NCBI GenBank assembly: GCA_038240335.1
Contig: JBBSDV010000185.1
Location: 1-5,841 of the forward strand
DNA length: 5,841 nucleotides
Reading direction: 5' to 3'
Origin: JBBSDV01 sp038240335
GTDB lineage: Bacteria > Chloroflexota > Dehalococcoidia > DSTF01 > JACRBR01
Below are positions 1-5,841 of this stretch, one piece after another (the first letter of the stretch is position 1; each line of letters starts with the position of its first letter). Under the pieces are notes generated by a model. It did no database searches, was not told where the DNA came from, and saw nothing but the letters and a program-made list of their open reading frames with translations. A program made the position numbers and the translations under genes.

Positions 1-2343
1 GGACCGGTGATGAAGGTCGGCTACATCCCCGATCCCTTCGGCCAGATCGCCCACATGCCGGCCATCCTGCGCGGCTTCGGCATCGAGAATGCGACGATGT
101 GGCGCGGCGCCGACGATTCGTTGAAGACCACGGAGTTCTTCTGGCGCTCGCCGGACGGCAGCGAGGTGCTGACGATCCACAAGCCGAAGGGCTACGGCGG
201 CGCAGCGACACTGCCGCGCAGCCCGCGCGCGCTGATGTCGCGCATTGCGTCGCTGCGCAACGACCTCGAACCGCTCGCCACGACGCCGTACATCCTCGCG
301 ATGAACGGCAGCGATCACTTGCCGCCGCAGACCGACCTTTCGGCGATGATCAAGACCGCGAACGAACAGCTCGATGACGCCGTGCTCGAGCATTCGTCCT
401 TGCCCGAAGCCTTTGCGCGCGTGCGGGAGGCGATCGGCGACCGCAGCGACGAATGGCCCCGCCACGAGGGCGAGTTCCGCAGCGGCCAGCGTGCGCATCT
501 TCTGCCGGGCGTGCTTTCGGCGCGGATGTGGATCAAGCAGTCGAATCAAGAATGCGAGGATCTTCTCACCCACTGGGCCGAGCCGTTCGCCACCTGGGCC
601 GACATCCTGAAGAAGCAGGTCGGACCGGAGTGGCGCGAGCCGCTGCCGCCGACGACGGCGCACATGCCGTTCCCGACGTCCGAAGCCTCGATCTCGGGGC
701 TGATCGATCGCGCCTGGCGACACCTGCTCGAGAACCAGCCGCACGACTCGATCTGCGGCTGCTCCGTCGACGTCGTCCACGACGAGATGCGGCAGCGCTA
801 TGGCTGGGTGCGCGAGATCGGCGAGGAGATCGTGCGCCAGTGTTTGCGCACGATCGGCGCTCTCGGCCCTAACGACGCCCACGGCACGATCGCCGTCTTC
901 AACCCGACGCCGCAGCCGGCGACCGCCTTCGTCACGACCACGATCCCCTGGTCCGACAGCAGTCCCGTCGTCGCCGTGCTGGGGCCGGATGGCGAGCGGA
1001 TCGCGGCGGCAAAGGTCGGTCCGACGCAGCAGTTCGTGATCCCGGACGGCGCGCCGATCGGCTTCGATCAGGCGCGCGCCGATGTTGGCTTTGTCGCCAC
1101 CGATGTGCCCGGATACGGATACAAGACCTACCGCCTCGAACGAGCCGGCGACGGGATGGCGCCCACCGCGCCGCCGGCTGCTGCGGCCGGCGGCACATCG
1201 ATCGAGAACGCGTTCTTTTCCGTCGAAGCGAACACCCGGGACGGCACTCTTACGGTGCGCGACAAGCGCAGCGGCCGCGTGCTCGCCGGCCTCAACCGCT
1301 TCGTCGATGGCGGCGACAAGGGCGATGAGTACAACTACTGCATCCCCGAGACCGAGACGGTCGTCGACGCGCCGTCACAGCCGCCGGCGATCCGGATCGA
1401 CGCCGTCCCCGGCGTCCAGCGGTTGATGATCGAACTCGTCTACAGGCTGCCAGCCAGCATCAGCGCCGAACGCACCGCCCGGGCGAGCGTGACTGTCGAG
1501 GAGCGCATCGTATCGACGATCACGCTCACGGACGGCGTTCCCCGGATCGATGTCGAGACGGTCGTCGTCAACGCCGCCGAGGATCACCGACTGCGCGTGC
1601 ACTTCCCCTCCGGCATCGCCGCGCGCGTCTCGAAGGCGGAGCAGCACTTCGGCATCGTCGAGCGTCCGATCACGCTGCCTGAGTGGGATCCGCAGACGTG
1701 GCAGGAAGAGCCGATGGCGACGTACCCGCAGAAGTCGTTCGTCAGCGTCGATGACGGCGAGCATGGGCTGACGATCGCGAACCGCGGCCTGCCCGAGTAC
1801 GAGCTGCTCGACACTCCGGGCGGCGCGACGATCGCCGTGACCGTGATCCGGAGCGTCGGCTGGCTCTCGCGGGACGATCTATCATCGCGCCGCGGCGGCG
1901 CCGGTCCGCAACTGCGGACGCCGGGAGCGCAGATGCACGGCCGCTTCGTCTTCAACTACAGCATCATCCCGCACGCGGGCGACTGGGACGCCGCGGGCGC
2001 GCACGTCCAGTCGGTACAGCACCTGCGGCCGATGCGCGCGCGCTGGAACCGCCACGGCCTCGGCCATATCGACGCTGCCGGCTCGCTGCTGCGCGTGGAT
2101 TCTGCAGCCTTCGTAGTCAGCGCGATCAAGCGGGCGGAAGACGGCGACGGCATGATCGTCCGCGTCTACAACACGCTCGACGTGGAAGCTTCCGCCACGC
2201 TCGATGTACCGTCGGCGCGCGGCGCCGTCACACGCACCAACCTCAACGAGGAGCACATCGCCGACGTCGCCCGCACCGAAGCCGGCGTCGCCATCACCGC
2301 CCGCCCGAACGAGATCATCACGCTGCGCTTCCGCCGCGAGTAG
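1..2343 (+). CDS. GH38 family alpha-mannosidase, 5'-truncated by the window edge
   Basis: Glycoside hydrolase family 38 enzymes are zinc-dependent retaining alpha-mannosidases. The frame is open from base 1 and no start fits, so the N-terminus, including the usual first HxD zinc motif, lies upstream. Visible family marks are GYIPDPFGQ (bases 19-45), whose Asp at 31-33 is the expected nucleophile and zinc ligand; NGSDH (304-318), whose Asp at 313-315 matches the expected acid/base; and NQPHDSICGCS (733-765), whose His at 742-744 matches the last zinc ligand. The helical middle domain covers roughly 480-830. From about 880 (TIAVFNPTPQP) the beta-rich C-terminal domains run to a typical ending, NEIITLRFRRE. 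About 780 residues are present; bacterial members are often near 850-1050, so roughly 100 or more are missing. There is no frameshift or lost motif. No signal peptide can be judged. Substrate linkage is not predictable. Family assignment is firm; the physiological role (glycan turnover or catabolism) is inference. Confidence 0.95.
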   Translation, partial: GPVMKVGYIPDPFGQIAHMPAILRGFGIENATMWRGADDSLKTTEFFWRSPDGSEVLTIHKPKGYGGAATLPRSPRALMSRIASLRNDLEPLATTPYILAMNGSDHLPPQTDLSAMIKTANEQLDDAVLEHSSLPEAFARVREAIGDRSDEWPRHEGEFRSGQRAHLLPGVLSARMWIKQSNQECEDLLTHWAEPFATWADILKKQVGPEWREPLPPTTAHMPFPTSEASISGLIDRAWRHLLENQPHDSICGCSVDVVHDEMRQRYGWVREIGEEIVRQCLRTIGALGPNDAHGTIAVFNPTPQPATAFVTTTIPWSDSSPVVAVLGPDGERIAAAKVGPTQQFVIPDGAPIGFDQARADVGFVATDVPGYGYKTYRLERAGDGMAPTAPPAAAAGGTSIENAFFSVEANTRDGTLTVRDKRSGRVLAGLNRFVDGGDKGDEYNYCIPETETVVDAPSQPPAIRIDAVPGVQRLMIELVYRLPASISAERTARASVTVEERIVSTITLTDGVPRIDVETVVVNAAEDHRLRVHFPSGIAARVSKAEQHFGIVERPITLPEWDPQTWQEEPMATYPQKSFVSVDDGEHGLTIANRGLPEYELLDTPGGATIAVTVIRSVGWLSRDDLSSRRGGAGPQLRTPGAQMHGRFVFNYSIIPHAGDWDAAGAHVQSVQHLRPMRARWNRHGLGHIDAAGSLLRVDSAAFVVSAIKRAEDGDGMIVRVYNTLDVEASATLDVPSARGAVTRTNLNEEHIADVARTEAGVAITARPNEIITLRFRRE

Positions 2344-2364
2344 CGCTCAGTGCAGGCGAATGAT

Positions 2365-2560
2365 GTCATCCTGAGCGAAGTGAAGGATCTTGTTCGGACG
2401 ACCTCTAATGCTTGGCTCCGGCACCGATTAGCGGACGCCGACTGATCCTGCCGCATTGCAGGATTAGCGGTGAGACCGACACGATGCCGGTCGTGCCTCA
2501 ACGGCATCGCCGCCGCGTCGTGCCCGCTCAAACAAGACCCTTCGCAGAGCTCAGGGTGAC
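2365..2560. repeat. Repeat copy 1: about 196 bp with imperfect terminal inverted repeats
   Basis: The left arm at 2365-2396 begins GTCATCCTGAGC. The reverse complement of the right arm at 2529-2560 begins GTCACCCTGAGC, and both arms continue through GAAGG and TCTTGTT. By eye 25 of 32 positions match without gaps. The interior is non-coding and contains a small hairpin at 2445-2464. CCTGAGC...GAAGGATC-type motifs are familiar as dispersed intergenic repeats in many environmental bacterial genomes (general knowledge, not searched here). The arrangement fits a REP-pair or MITE-like non-autonomous element. No target-site duplication is evident and no transposase is in the window. Confidence 0.75.
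2445..2464. repeat. Small hairpin inside repeat copy 1
   Basis: ATCCTGC at 2445-2451 pairs perfectly with GCAGGAT at 2458-2464 around a six-base loop, and one G-T plus one T-A pair could extend the stem. It is flanked by two direct copies of GATTAGCGG (2426-2434 and 2462-2470). No T-tract follows, so it is probably part of the repeat's internal structure rather than a terminator. Confidence 0.5.
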
Positions 2561-2566
2561 AGTGTG

Positions 2567-2596
2567 GAGCACGCCTCGCGGTTCGCGAGCACGCCT
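2567..2596. repeat. Short direct repeat with palindromic core between the two repeat copies
   Basis: GAGCACGCCT occurs at 2567-2576 and again at 2587-2596, a 20-base period. Between and overlapping them is the inverted repeat CTCGCG (2575-2580) with CGCGAG (2584-2589) around a three-base loop. It lies just outside the right arm of repeat copy 1 and may be a remnant of element duplication or a small stem-loop. Confidence 0.45.
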
Positions 2597-2600
2597 ACGT

Positions 2601-2821
2601 GATCTCTCCTTGAGTTTGCGTAGCCGAGCGCGCCGGCATCTTGTTCGCGCGACCTGATGCTTCGCCCCGGCGCGGGTGAACGTACGCCGCCGGATAGCGC
2701 CGCATTTGCACGACGGGCAATGGATCGGCAGAGGCCTCAGCTCGAGCGACGAGGGCACAGCCGCAGCTCACCGCCACTCAAACAAGACCCTTCGCACACC
2801 CTCAGCGTGACAGCGTGGAGC
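2601..2821. repeat. Repeat copy 2: diverged direct copy about 250 bp downstream of copy 1
   Basis: The order of blocks matches copy 1. ATCTTGTTCG at 2638-2647 matches 2387-2396 (offset 251) and is followed by a recognisable GACCT...ATGCTT...CCGGC segment. A perfect 20-base match, CTCAAACAAGACCCTTCGCA, lies at 2777-2796 and 2527-2546 (offset 250). The sequence after the right arm also matches 14 of 15 positions (2807-2821 versus 2556-2570). The left arm is degraded and about 12 bases longer between TGAG (2611-2614) and ATCTTG. It also contains an 8-base inverted repeat, CGCGCCGG at 2629-2636 with CCGGCGCG at 2667-2674. The left boundary is approximate. Confidence 0.7.
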
Positions 2822-2847
2822 GCCCCAACTCTCTGGTCACCTCCGCG

Positions 2848-3930
2848 TCAACGCTGCCCGTTCGCAGGTTGCGCTCGACGTAGCATCGTCTCGTACAGGC
2901 GCTCCATGAGCGCGGCATTATCCTGCCAGCGGTACTCTCTCGCGACGAAGGCGCGACCGGCGGCGCCCATGCGTGCGCGCATGCCGGCATCGCCGGCAAG
3001 CCGGCGGAGCGCCGCCGCTAGCCCGCCAGCGTGGGCGACGGGTACGAGGATGCCCGTTTCGCCGTCGAGCACGACGTCCGGAATGCCGTGGATGTTCGAC
3101 GCGACGACCGGCAGCTCCATCGCGCTCGCCTCGATCGCCGAGACCCCGAAGCCCTCCCACGTCGATGGCATCGCGAAGATGTCGAAACGCTGCAGCATCG
3201 CTGGGACGGCGTCATGCGGCACCTCGCCCGCGAACTCAACACGCTCGCCCAGTCCAAGCGTCTCCGCCAGCCGTTCGAGCGCGTTGCGAGAAGGTCCCTC
3301 GCCGGCGAGGACGAGATCGAGATCGAGGCCCTCATCCCGCAGTTGCGCAACAGCCCGCAGCAGATGGCCAAGCCCCTTCTCCGGCGACAATCTCGCGACG
3401 GCGCCGACGGTGATTCGCACCGGAGCTGGTCGCGGCGACGCGCGGAATAGGTCGAGGTCGACGCCGTATGGGATGACGTGGATCGTCGCGCCGGGCGGGG
3501 CATAGAGCGCCGTCGCCTTCGCGAGCTTGCGACCGGTCGCGGTGATCGCGCCGGCCCGCGCCAGTGCCTGCCGCGTGATCCATTTGTGCAGCGGCGAGAG
3601 CGTCGGCGCCTCGAGCACGTCCGTGCCCCACACCGAGACGATCGATGGCTGAAAGCCCGACAGTCCCGCGAGAAATCCGTAGCTCGTCAGGTGCAGCGCG
3701 TGCACCAGATCCGGTTGAAGGTCGGCGATCAGCTTGCGCACCCGCCGCGCGTGCACGACGTAGCGCACTTTGCCGAGCGCCTCGAGGCCGCCGATGTAGT
3801 GCACCGTGGCCCCTTCTATCTCCGCGGGCCGGAACGACAGCACGTGCGCGTCCCAGCCGCGGCGCGCGAAGTGCTGCACCCAGCGCTGCGTGTGGATGTA
3901 CGGCGCATCCGCGAGGTACACCACCCTCAA
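2848..3930 (-). CDS. GT4 family glycosyltransferase (GT-B fold)
   Basis: This 360-residue protein is a complete retaining GT4 enzyme, a cytoplasmic or membrane-associated transferase that moves a sugar from a nucleotide donor to a growing glycan. The N-terminal Rossmann half begins MRVVYLADAPYIHTQRWVQHF, typical of the 'glycosyltransferase group 1' type. PYGVD lies at residues 154-158. ARLSPEKG (179-186) carries the Arg and Lys expected to hold the donor diphosphate. The EX7E motif is E259-GFGVSAI-E267, followed by PVVASNIHGIPDVVLDGETGILV. The start is TTG (3928-3930): an in-frame TGA lies three codons upstream, at 3937-3939, and the next options are GTG codons at residues 3 and 4. The TTG overlaps the upstream gene's stop by four bases (TTGA), suggesting translational coupling. 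No good Shine-Dalgarno sequence is seen. Donor and acceptor sugars cannot be predicted. Confidence 0.93.
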   Translation of the reverse strand: MRVVYLADAPYIHTQRWVQHFARRGWDAHVLSFRPAEIEGATVHYIGGLEALGKVRYVVHARRVRKLIADLQPDLVHALHLTSYGFLAGLSGFQPSIVSVWGTDVLEAPTLSPLHKWITRQALARAGAITATGRKLAKATALYAPPGATIHVIPYGVDLDLFRASPRPAPVRITVGAVARLSPEKGLGHLLRAVAQLRDEGLDLDLVLAGEGPSRNALERLAETLGLGERVEFAGEVPHDAVPAMLQRFDIFAMPSTWEGFGVSAIEASAMELPVVASNIHGIPDVVLDGETGILVPVAHAGGLAAALRRLAGDAGMRARMGAAGRAFVAREYRWQDNAALMERLYETMLRRAQPANGQR

Positions 3931-5408
3931 GGCGCGTCATCCGCGCCACGATCGACGACTGGTAGTGCCTCCCGCTCGCGCGCGAGGATGCCATCGATCG
4001 CCACGGCCAGGCCGGCGGCGAACCACAGGAACGGATCCTCGAGGAAGCGCCCCTCGCTCTGAGAACCGAGGAAGATGATCGCCGTGATGATCGCGATGCC
4101 GATCACCGTCGCCCGCAGCTCTGGCGTCGAGCGGCGGATCAGCGTCCGTGCATAGAGCGCCCACTGCGAGGCGACGAACGCCAGCGCCGCCAGCCCGACC
4201 ACGCCGAGCTCGGCCATGATCGTGACCACCGACGTGTGCGAGATCGTGACGTTCGCTTTGATCTTCGGATCCTTGTAGCGGTAGTAGTCGTTCTCGAACG
4301 ACGACTGATAGCCGCCGGCGCCGACGCCCGTCAGCGGATGATCGGCGAACATGTTGAGCCCCGCGCGCACAAGATACGGCCGCGCGCCCGAGGCCTCGAC
4401 GCCGAACGTGAAGGTGTTGAGGCGCTTCGAGAAGAACGGGCTGAACGCCGTCAGGACGACCGCCGCGACGACGAGCAGTGCCACCCCGCTCGCGAGCAGC
4501 CGCAACCGCATCGCACCCGCCACGGGGAGCGTCATCACCGCGATCGGCAGCGTGATCGCGCCGACGATCCATGCGCCGCGCGAGCCCGTAAATACGAGCG
4601 TCACGACGGCCAGCCCGATCGCGGGCGCAAGCAGCCCAAAACGGACGCGGCGCTCGACGAAGAACCAGAGCGCAATGGCGACGACGATGCCCTCGAGCAG
4701 GAAGCGCGCGAAGTGATTGGGATCGGCGAACGTCGCGTTGATCCGCCGTTCGCCATACAGTCCGAGACCGGGGTTCCAGAAGAAGTACCCCGTCGCTTGT
4801 TGATAGACGCCGGCGATCGCGAGCGCCGCCGCCGCCGCGACGAACGCGAACAGCGTCCAGCGCAACGACAGCCGATCGCGCACGAAGAACGGGACGAGAG
4901 CGAAGCCACCGAGCGAGAACAGCAGCCGGAACATCTCCGTGCGCGCCGCCGCGACATCGATCGCGTACACCGTCGAGAGTGCGTACACGGCGAAGAGCAG
5001 CGCGAGCGGCAGCGTCAGCGGCGATGTCGGCAGCACGTCCGATCGCCCTCGCCCCGGACGAATCACCCACACGACGAACGCGAGCGCCACGACGATGCGG
5101 CCCGCATCGATGATCGACGTCGGCGGCAGGCCGCCGCCGAGTTCCGACCGCGTCTGCAAGAACGGCAGCCATAGCTTCGAAATTTCGAGCGGCAAAGCGA
5201 GCGCCAGCATCGGCCCGATCGCTCGCGGTTCATACAGCGCCACCGCCGCCGCGAGGCAACCGCCCGCGGCGACGACTAACGCCGCGGTGTGCGCGTACAG
5301 CGCCGCGACGCCGAACGCCGCCGCGGCTGCGACGCCGGCCAGCAACCACGCTTCGGCCGGAAGCGCTGCGCGCGGCCGGGTCAGTCGCGAAGGGAGCGTT
5401 ATCGCCAT
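3927..5408 (-). CDS. O-antigen ligase/polymerase-like (Wzy/WaaL) membrane protein
   Basis: This 493-residue protein has many hydrophobic segments (for example about residues 21-58, 64-83, 105-116, 131-149, 160-176, 185-202, 238-250, 258-273, 279-297, 303-321, 397-418, 433-448 and 460-474), consistent with 10 or more membrane spans. Family marks in order are ATFADPNHFARFL (225-237), TGSRGAW (274-280), then a probable extracytoplasmic loop with ADHPLTGVGAGGY (355-367) and SHTSVVTIMAELGVVGL (390-406). This is the usual order in O-antigen ligases and polymerases, in which a loop His is often essential; H391 is the best candidate. It probably joins or transfers lipid-linked glycan on the outer face of the membrane. 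Polymerase, lipid-A ligase and protein-glycan ligase roles cannot be told apart by sequence. The ATG at 5406-5408 was chosen because the 51-residue in-frame extension upstream is non-homologous-looking and crosses a hairpin. It is the first gene of a two-gene unit with the GT4 gene. Confidence 0.88.
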   Translation of the reverse strand: MAITLPSRLTRPRAALPAEAWLLAGVAAAAAFGVAALYAHTAALVVAAGGCLAAAVALYEPRAIGPMLALALPLEISKLWLPFLQTRSELGGGLPPTSIIDAGRIVVALAFVVWVIRPGRGRSDVLPTSPLTLPLALLFAVYALSTVYAIDVAAARTEMFRLLFSLGGFALVPFFVRDRLSLRWTLFAFVAAAAALAIAGVYQQATGYFFWNPGLGLYGERRINATFADPNHFARFLLEGIVVAIALWFFVERRVRFGLLAPAIGLAVVTLVFTGSRGAWIVGAITLPIAVMTLPVAGAMRLRLLASGVALLVVAAVVLTAFSPFFSKRLNTFTFGVEASGARPYLVRAGLNMFADHPLTGVGAGGYQSSFENDYYRYKDPKIKANVTISHTSVVTIMAELGVVGLAALAFVASQWALYARTLIRRSTPELRATVIGIAIITAIIFLGSQSEGRFLEDPFLWFAAGLAVAIDGILAREREALPVVDRGADDAP

Positions 5409-5420
5409 CGCCGCATTGTA
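5408..5420 (-). promoter_or_regulatory. Possible -10 box giving a leaderless ligase transcript
   Basis: Reading on the minus strand, TACAAT (5420-5415) is followed by six bases and then the ATG of the ligase-like gene. A transcript starting seven bases after the box would begin at the A of the ATG, and no Shine-Dalgarno sequence precedes that ATG. I found no convincing -35 hexamer at 16-18 bases spacing, so the box alone supports this call. Confidence 0.4.
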
Positions 5421-5610
5421 GGCGGTGCATGACGACTCGCTGGGAATGCCAGCAGCAAGATGTCTACGAGGTTGGCCCGAGGCAGGAGGCGATCGATGCT
5501 GGATGCAAGCTGATCCAGCCTCCTGTCTCAAGTTTCCAGCTTCGGCCGGTATGGCCAGCACTGCACCGGATGCCGCACGGCCGGCGGCGCCTCAGTTCAT
5601 CCAGCCGCGA
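5421..5610. other. Intergenic spacer upstream of the ligase-like gene
   Basis: This stretch separates the stop of the partial gene at the right edge from the promoter region of the ligase-like gene; both genes lie on the minus strand. It holds a long imperfect hairpin (5479-5529) and small GC-rich inverted repeats such as GGCC...GGCC near 5545-5557. No convincing gene is seen. Its length and structure suggest the ligase pair is transcribed separately from the gene to the right. Confidence 0.6.
5479..5529. repeat. Long imperfect hairpin between the two minus-strand genes
   Basis: GAGGCAGGAGGC (5479-5490) pairs with GCCTCCTGTCTC (5518-5529) over 12 positions, with one G-T pair as read on the plus strand and one mismatch on the minus strand. 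Inside it, CTGGAT (5499-5504) pairs with ATCCAG (5513-5518) around an eight-base loop; the two stems share the G at 5518, so one pair must yield. An unpaired eight-base bulge (5491-5498) sits on one side. No T-tract follows on either strand, so a canonical intrinsic terminator is unlikely. A dispersed repeat or a non-canonical terminator for the gene to the right are the alternatives. Confidence 0.6.
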
Positions 5611-5841
5611 TCACGGCAACGGCACGCCGTTATACAGCAGATCGGGGTCGCCGGTGAAGACGTCCGTGGTGAGATTCGCCAGCGCGACGATGGGGCGGTT
5701 CGATTCGAGGATAGCCGTGCCGGCAAAGCCGTTTGGGAGGATCGATTCGTTCGGCTGGAAGACAGTGAACTCGCGGAACGCGTGCACCGTGTAGGACACC
5801 TCGCCTCCGGGGAGGTCGAGACCCTTGTACCGGATCGTCAC
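5611..5841 (-). CDS. C-terminal fragment of a probable secreted/surface protein, function unknown
   Basis: Only the last 76 residues and the stop (5611-5613) are in the window. The first visible codon is GTG at the very edge and need not be the start. The segment looks like a beta-rich extracellular domain: alternating hydrophobic strands (EVSYTVHAF, EFTVFQ), NGFAGTAILESNRPIVALANLTT, and an ending with DLLYNGVPLP. The pattern 'G-F-x-G-(S/T)-A-x-x-x-(E/S)-x-x-x-P-I-(V/A)-A' recalls modules I associate with secreted proteins of Chloroflexota and some other bacteria. There is no C-terminal membrane anchor or LPXTG-like sorting signal. I do not recognise a named family with confidence, and no function should be attached. 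Coding status is supported by non-repetitive, balanced composition unlike the arginine-rich shadow frames. Confidence 0.65.
   Translation of the reverse strand: MTIRYKGLDLPGGEVSYTVHAFREFTVFQPNESILPNGFAGTAILESNRPIVALANLTTDVFTGDPDLLYNGVPLP

Larger units (their letters stand above)
2344..2847. other. Convergent intergenic region, repeat-bearing and without a credible gene
   Basis: This 504-base stretch lies between the stop of the alpha-mannosidase on the plus strand and the stop of the glycosyltransferase on the minus strand. Short open frames cross it on both strands, but they are arginine-, serine- and proline-rich, resemble no family I know, and run through repeated DNA. The content is mainly two diverged repeat copies with internal inverted repeats, listed separately. 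No run of T follows a GC-rich stem on either strand, so I do not call an intrinsic terminator, although the repeats sit where termination from both sides would be expected. Confidence 0.8.

Noticed and set aside
2412..2657. Small open frame within the convergent intergenic region.
   Set aside because: It lies across the repeat copies, has Arg-rich low-information composition and no ribosome binding site.
2365..2821. CRISPR array, suggested by repeated blocks.
   Set aside because: There are only two diverged copies about 250 bases apart, with homologous interiors; no short regular repeat and unique spacer pattern exists.
2344..2847. Intrinsic terminator for the convergent genes.
   Set aside because: Inverted repeats are present, but none is a GC-rich stem followed by a T-run on the appropriate strand.
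2657..3505. Plus-strand open frame of 282 codons starting in the intergenic region.
   Set aside because: It runs through repeat DNA into the antisense of the GT4 gene and is Ser/Arg/Pro-rich without recognisable motifs.
3937..5172. Minus-strand open frame of 411 codons in another frame of the ligase-like gene.
   Set aside because: It is an Arg/Ala-rich shadow; the frame with membrane segments and Wzy/WaaL motifs covers the same bases.
4236..5174. Long plus-strand open frame of 312 codons opposite the ligase-like gene.
   Set aside because: It is extremely rich in Arg, Glu, Asp and His with no domain pattern, as expected for the antisense of a hydrophobic membrane protein in GC-rich DNA.
5409..5561. 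Possible 51-residue N-terminal extension of the ligase-like protein.
   Set aside because: It crosses the 5479-5529 hairpin, does not look like a membrane or signal sequence, and is better explained as non-coding upstream DNA.

Overview
This is a high-GC bacterial window with four protein-coding genes and two non-coding stretches. The codon use and the densely open antisense frames are typical of a GC-rich genome. No rRNA, tRNA, CRISPR array, integrase or transposase gene is visible. The lineage cannot be fixed from the sequence. Two things recall Chloroflexota-type genomes: the tail of a probable secreted protein with a 'GF-x-GTA-x-LES-x-x-PIVA-x-x-N' pattern, and an O-antigen-ligase-like membrane protein with an 'LPLEISK...LPPTSIIDAGR' N-terminal region. 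This is a weak impression, not an assignment.

Layout: (1) Bases 1-2343 on the plus strand hold the larger part of a GH38 alpha-mannosidase; its N-terminus lies outside the window. (2) Bases 2344-2847 separate two convergent genes and carry two diverged copies of a roughly 200-bp repeat about 250 bp apart. The better copy has imperfect terminal inverted repeats. (3) Bases 2848-5408 on the minus strand form a two-gene unit: an O-antigen ligase/polymerase-like membrane protein first, then a GT4 glycosyltransferase whose probable TTG start overlaps the upstream stop codon by four bases. (4) Bases 5409-5610 hold a possible -10 box very close to the ligase start and a long imperfect hairpin. (5) Bases 5611-5841 on the minus strand are the C-terminal end of a further gene that runs off the right edge.

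The overlapping pair fits surface-glycan or exopolysaccharide synthesis: the GT4 enzyme would add a sugar to a lipid-linked glycan in the cytoplasm, and the ligase-like protein would polymerise or transfer the glycan on the outer face of the membrane. The GH38 enzyme hydrolyses alpha-mannosides. It is convergent with the pair and separated by repeats, so a shared pathway is possible but not shown. I see no clearly novel system here. The items most worth a second look are the paired repeats, the possibly leaderless ligase start and the TTGA gene junction.
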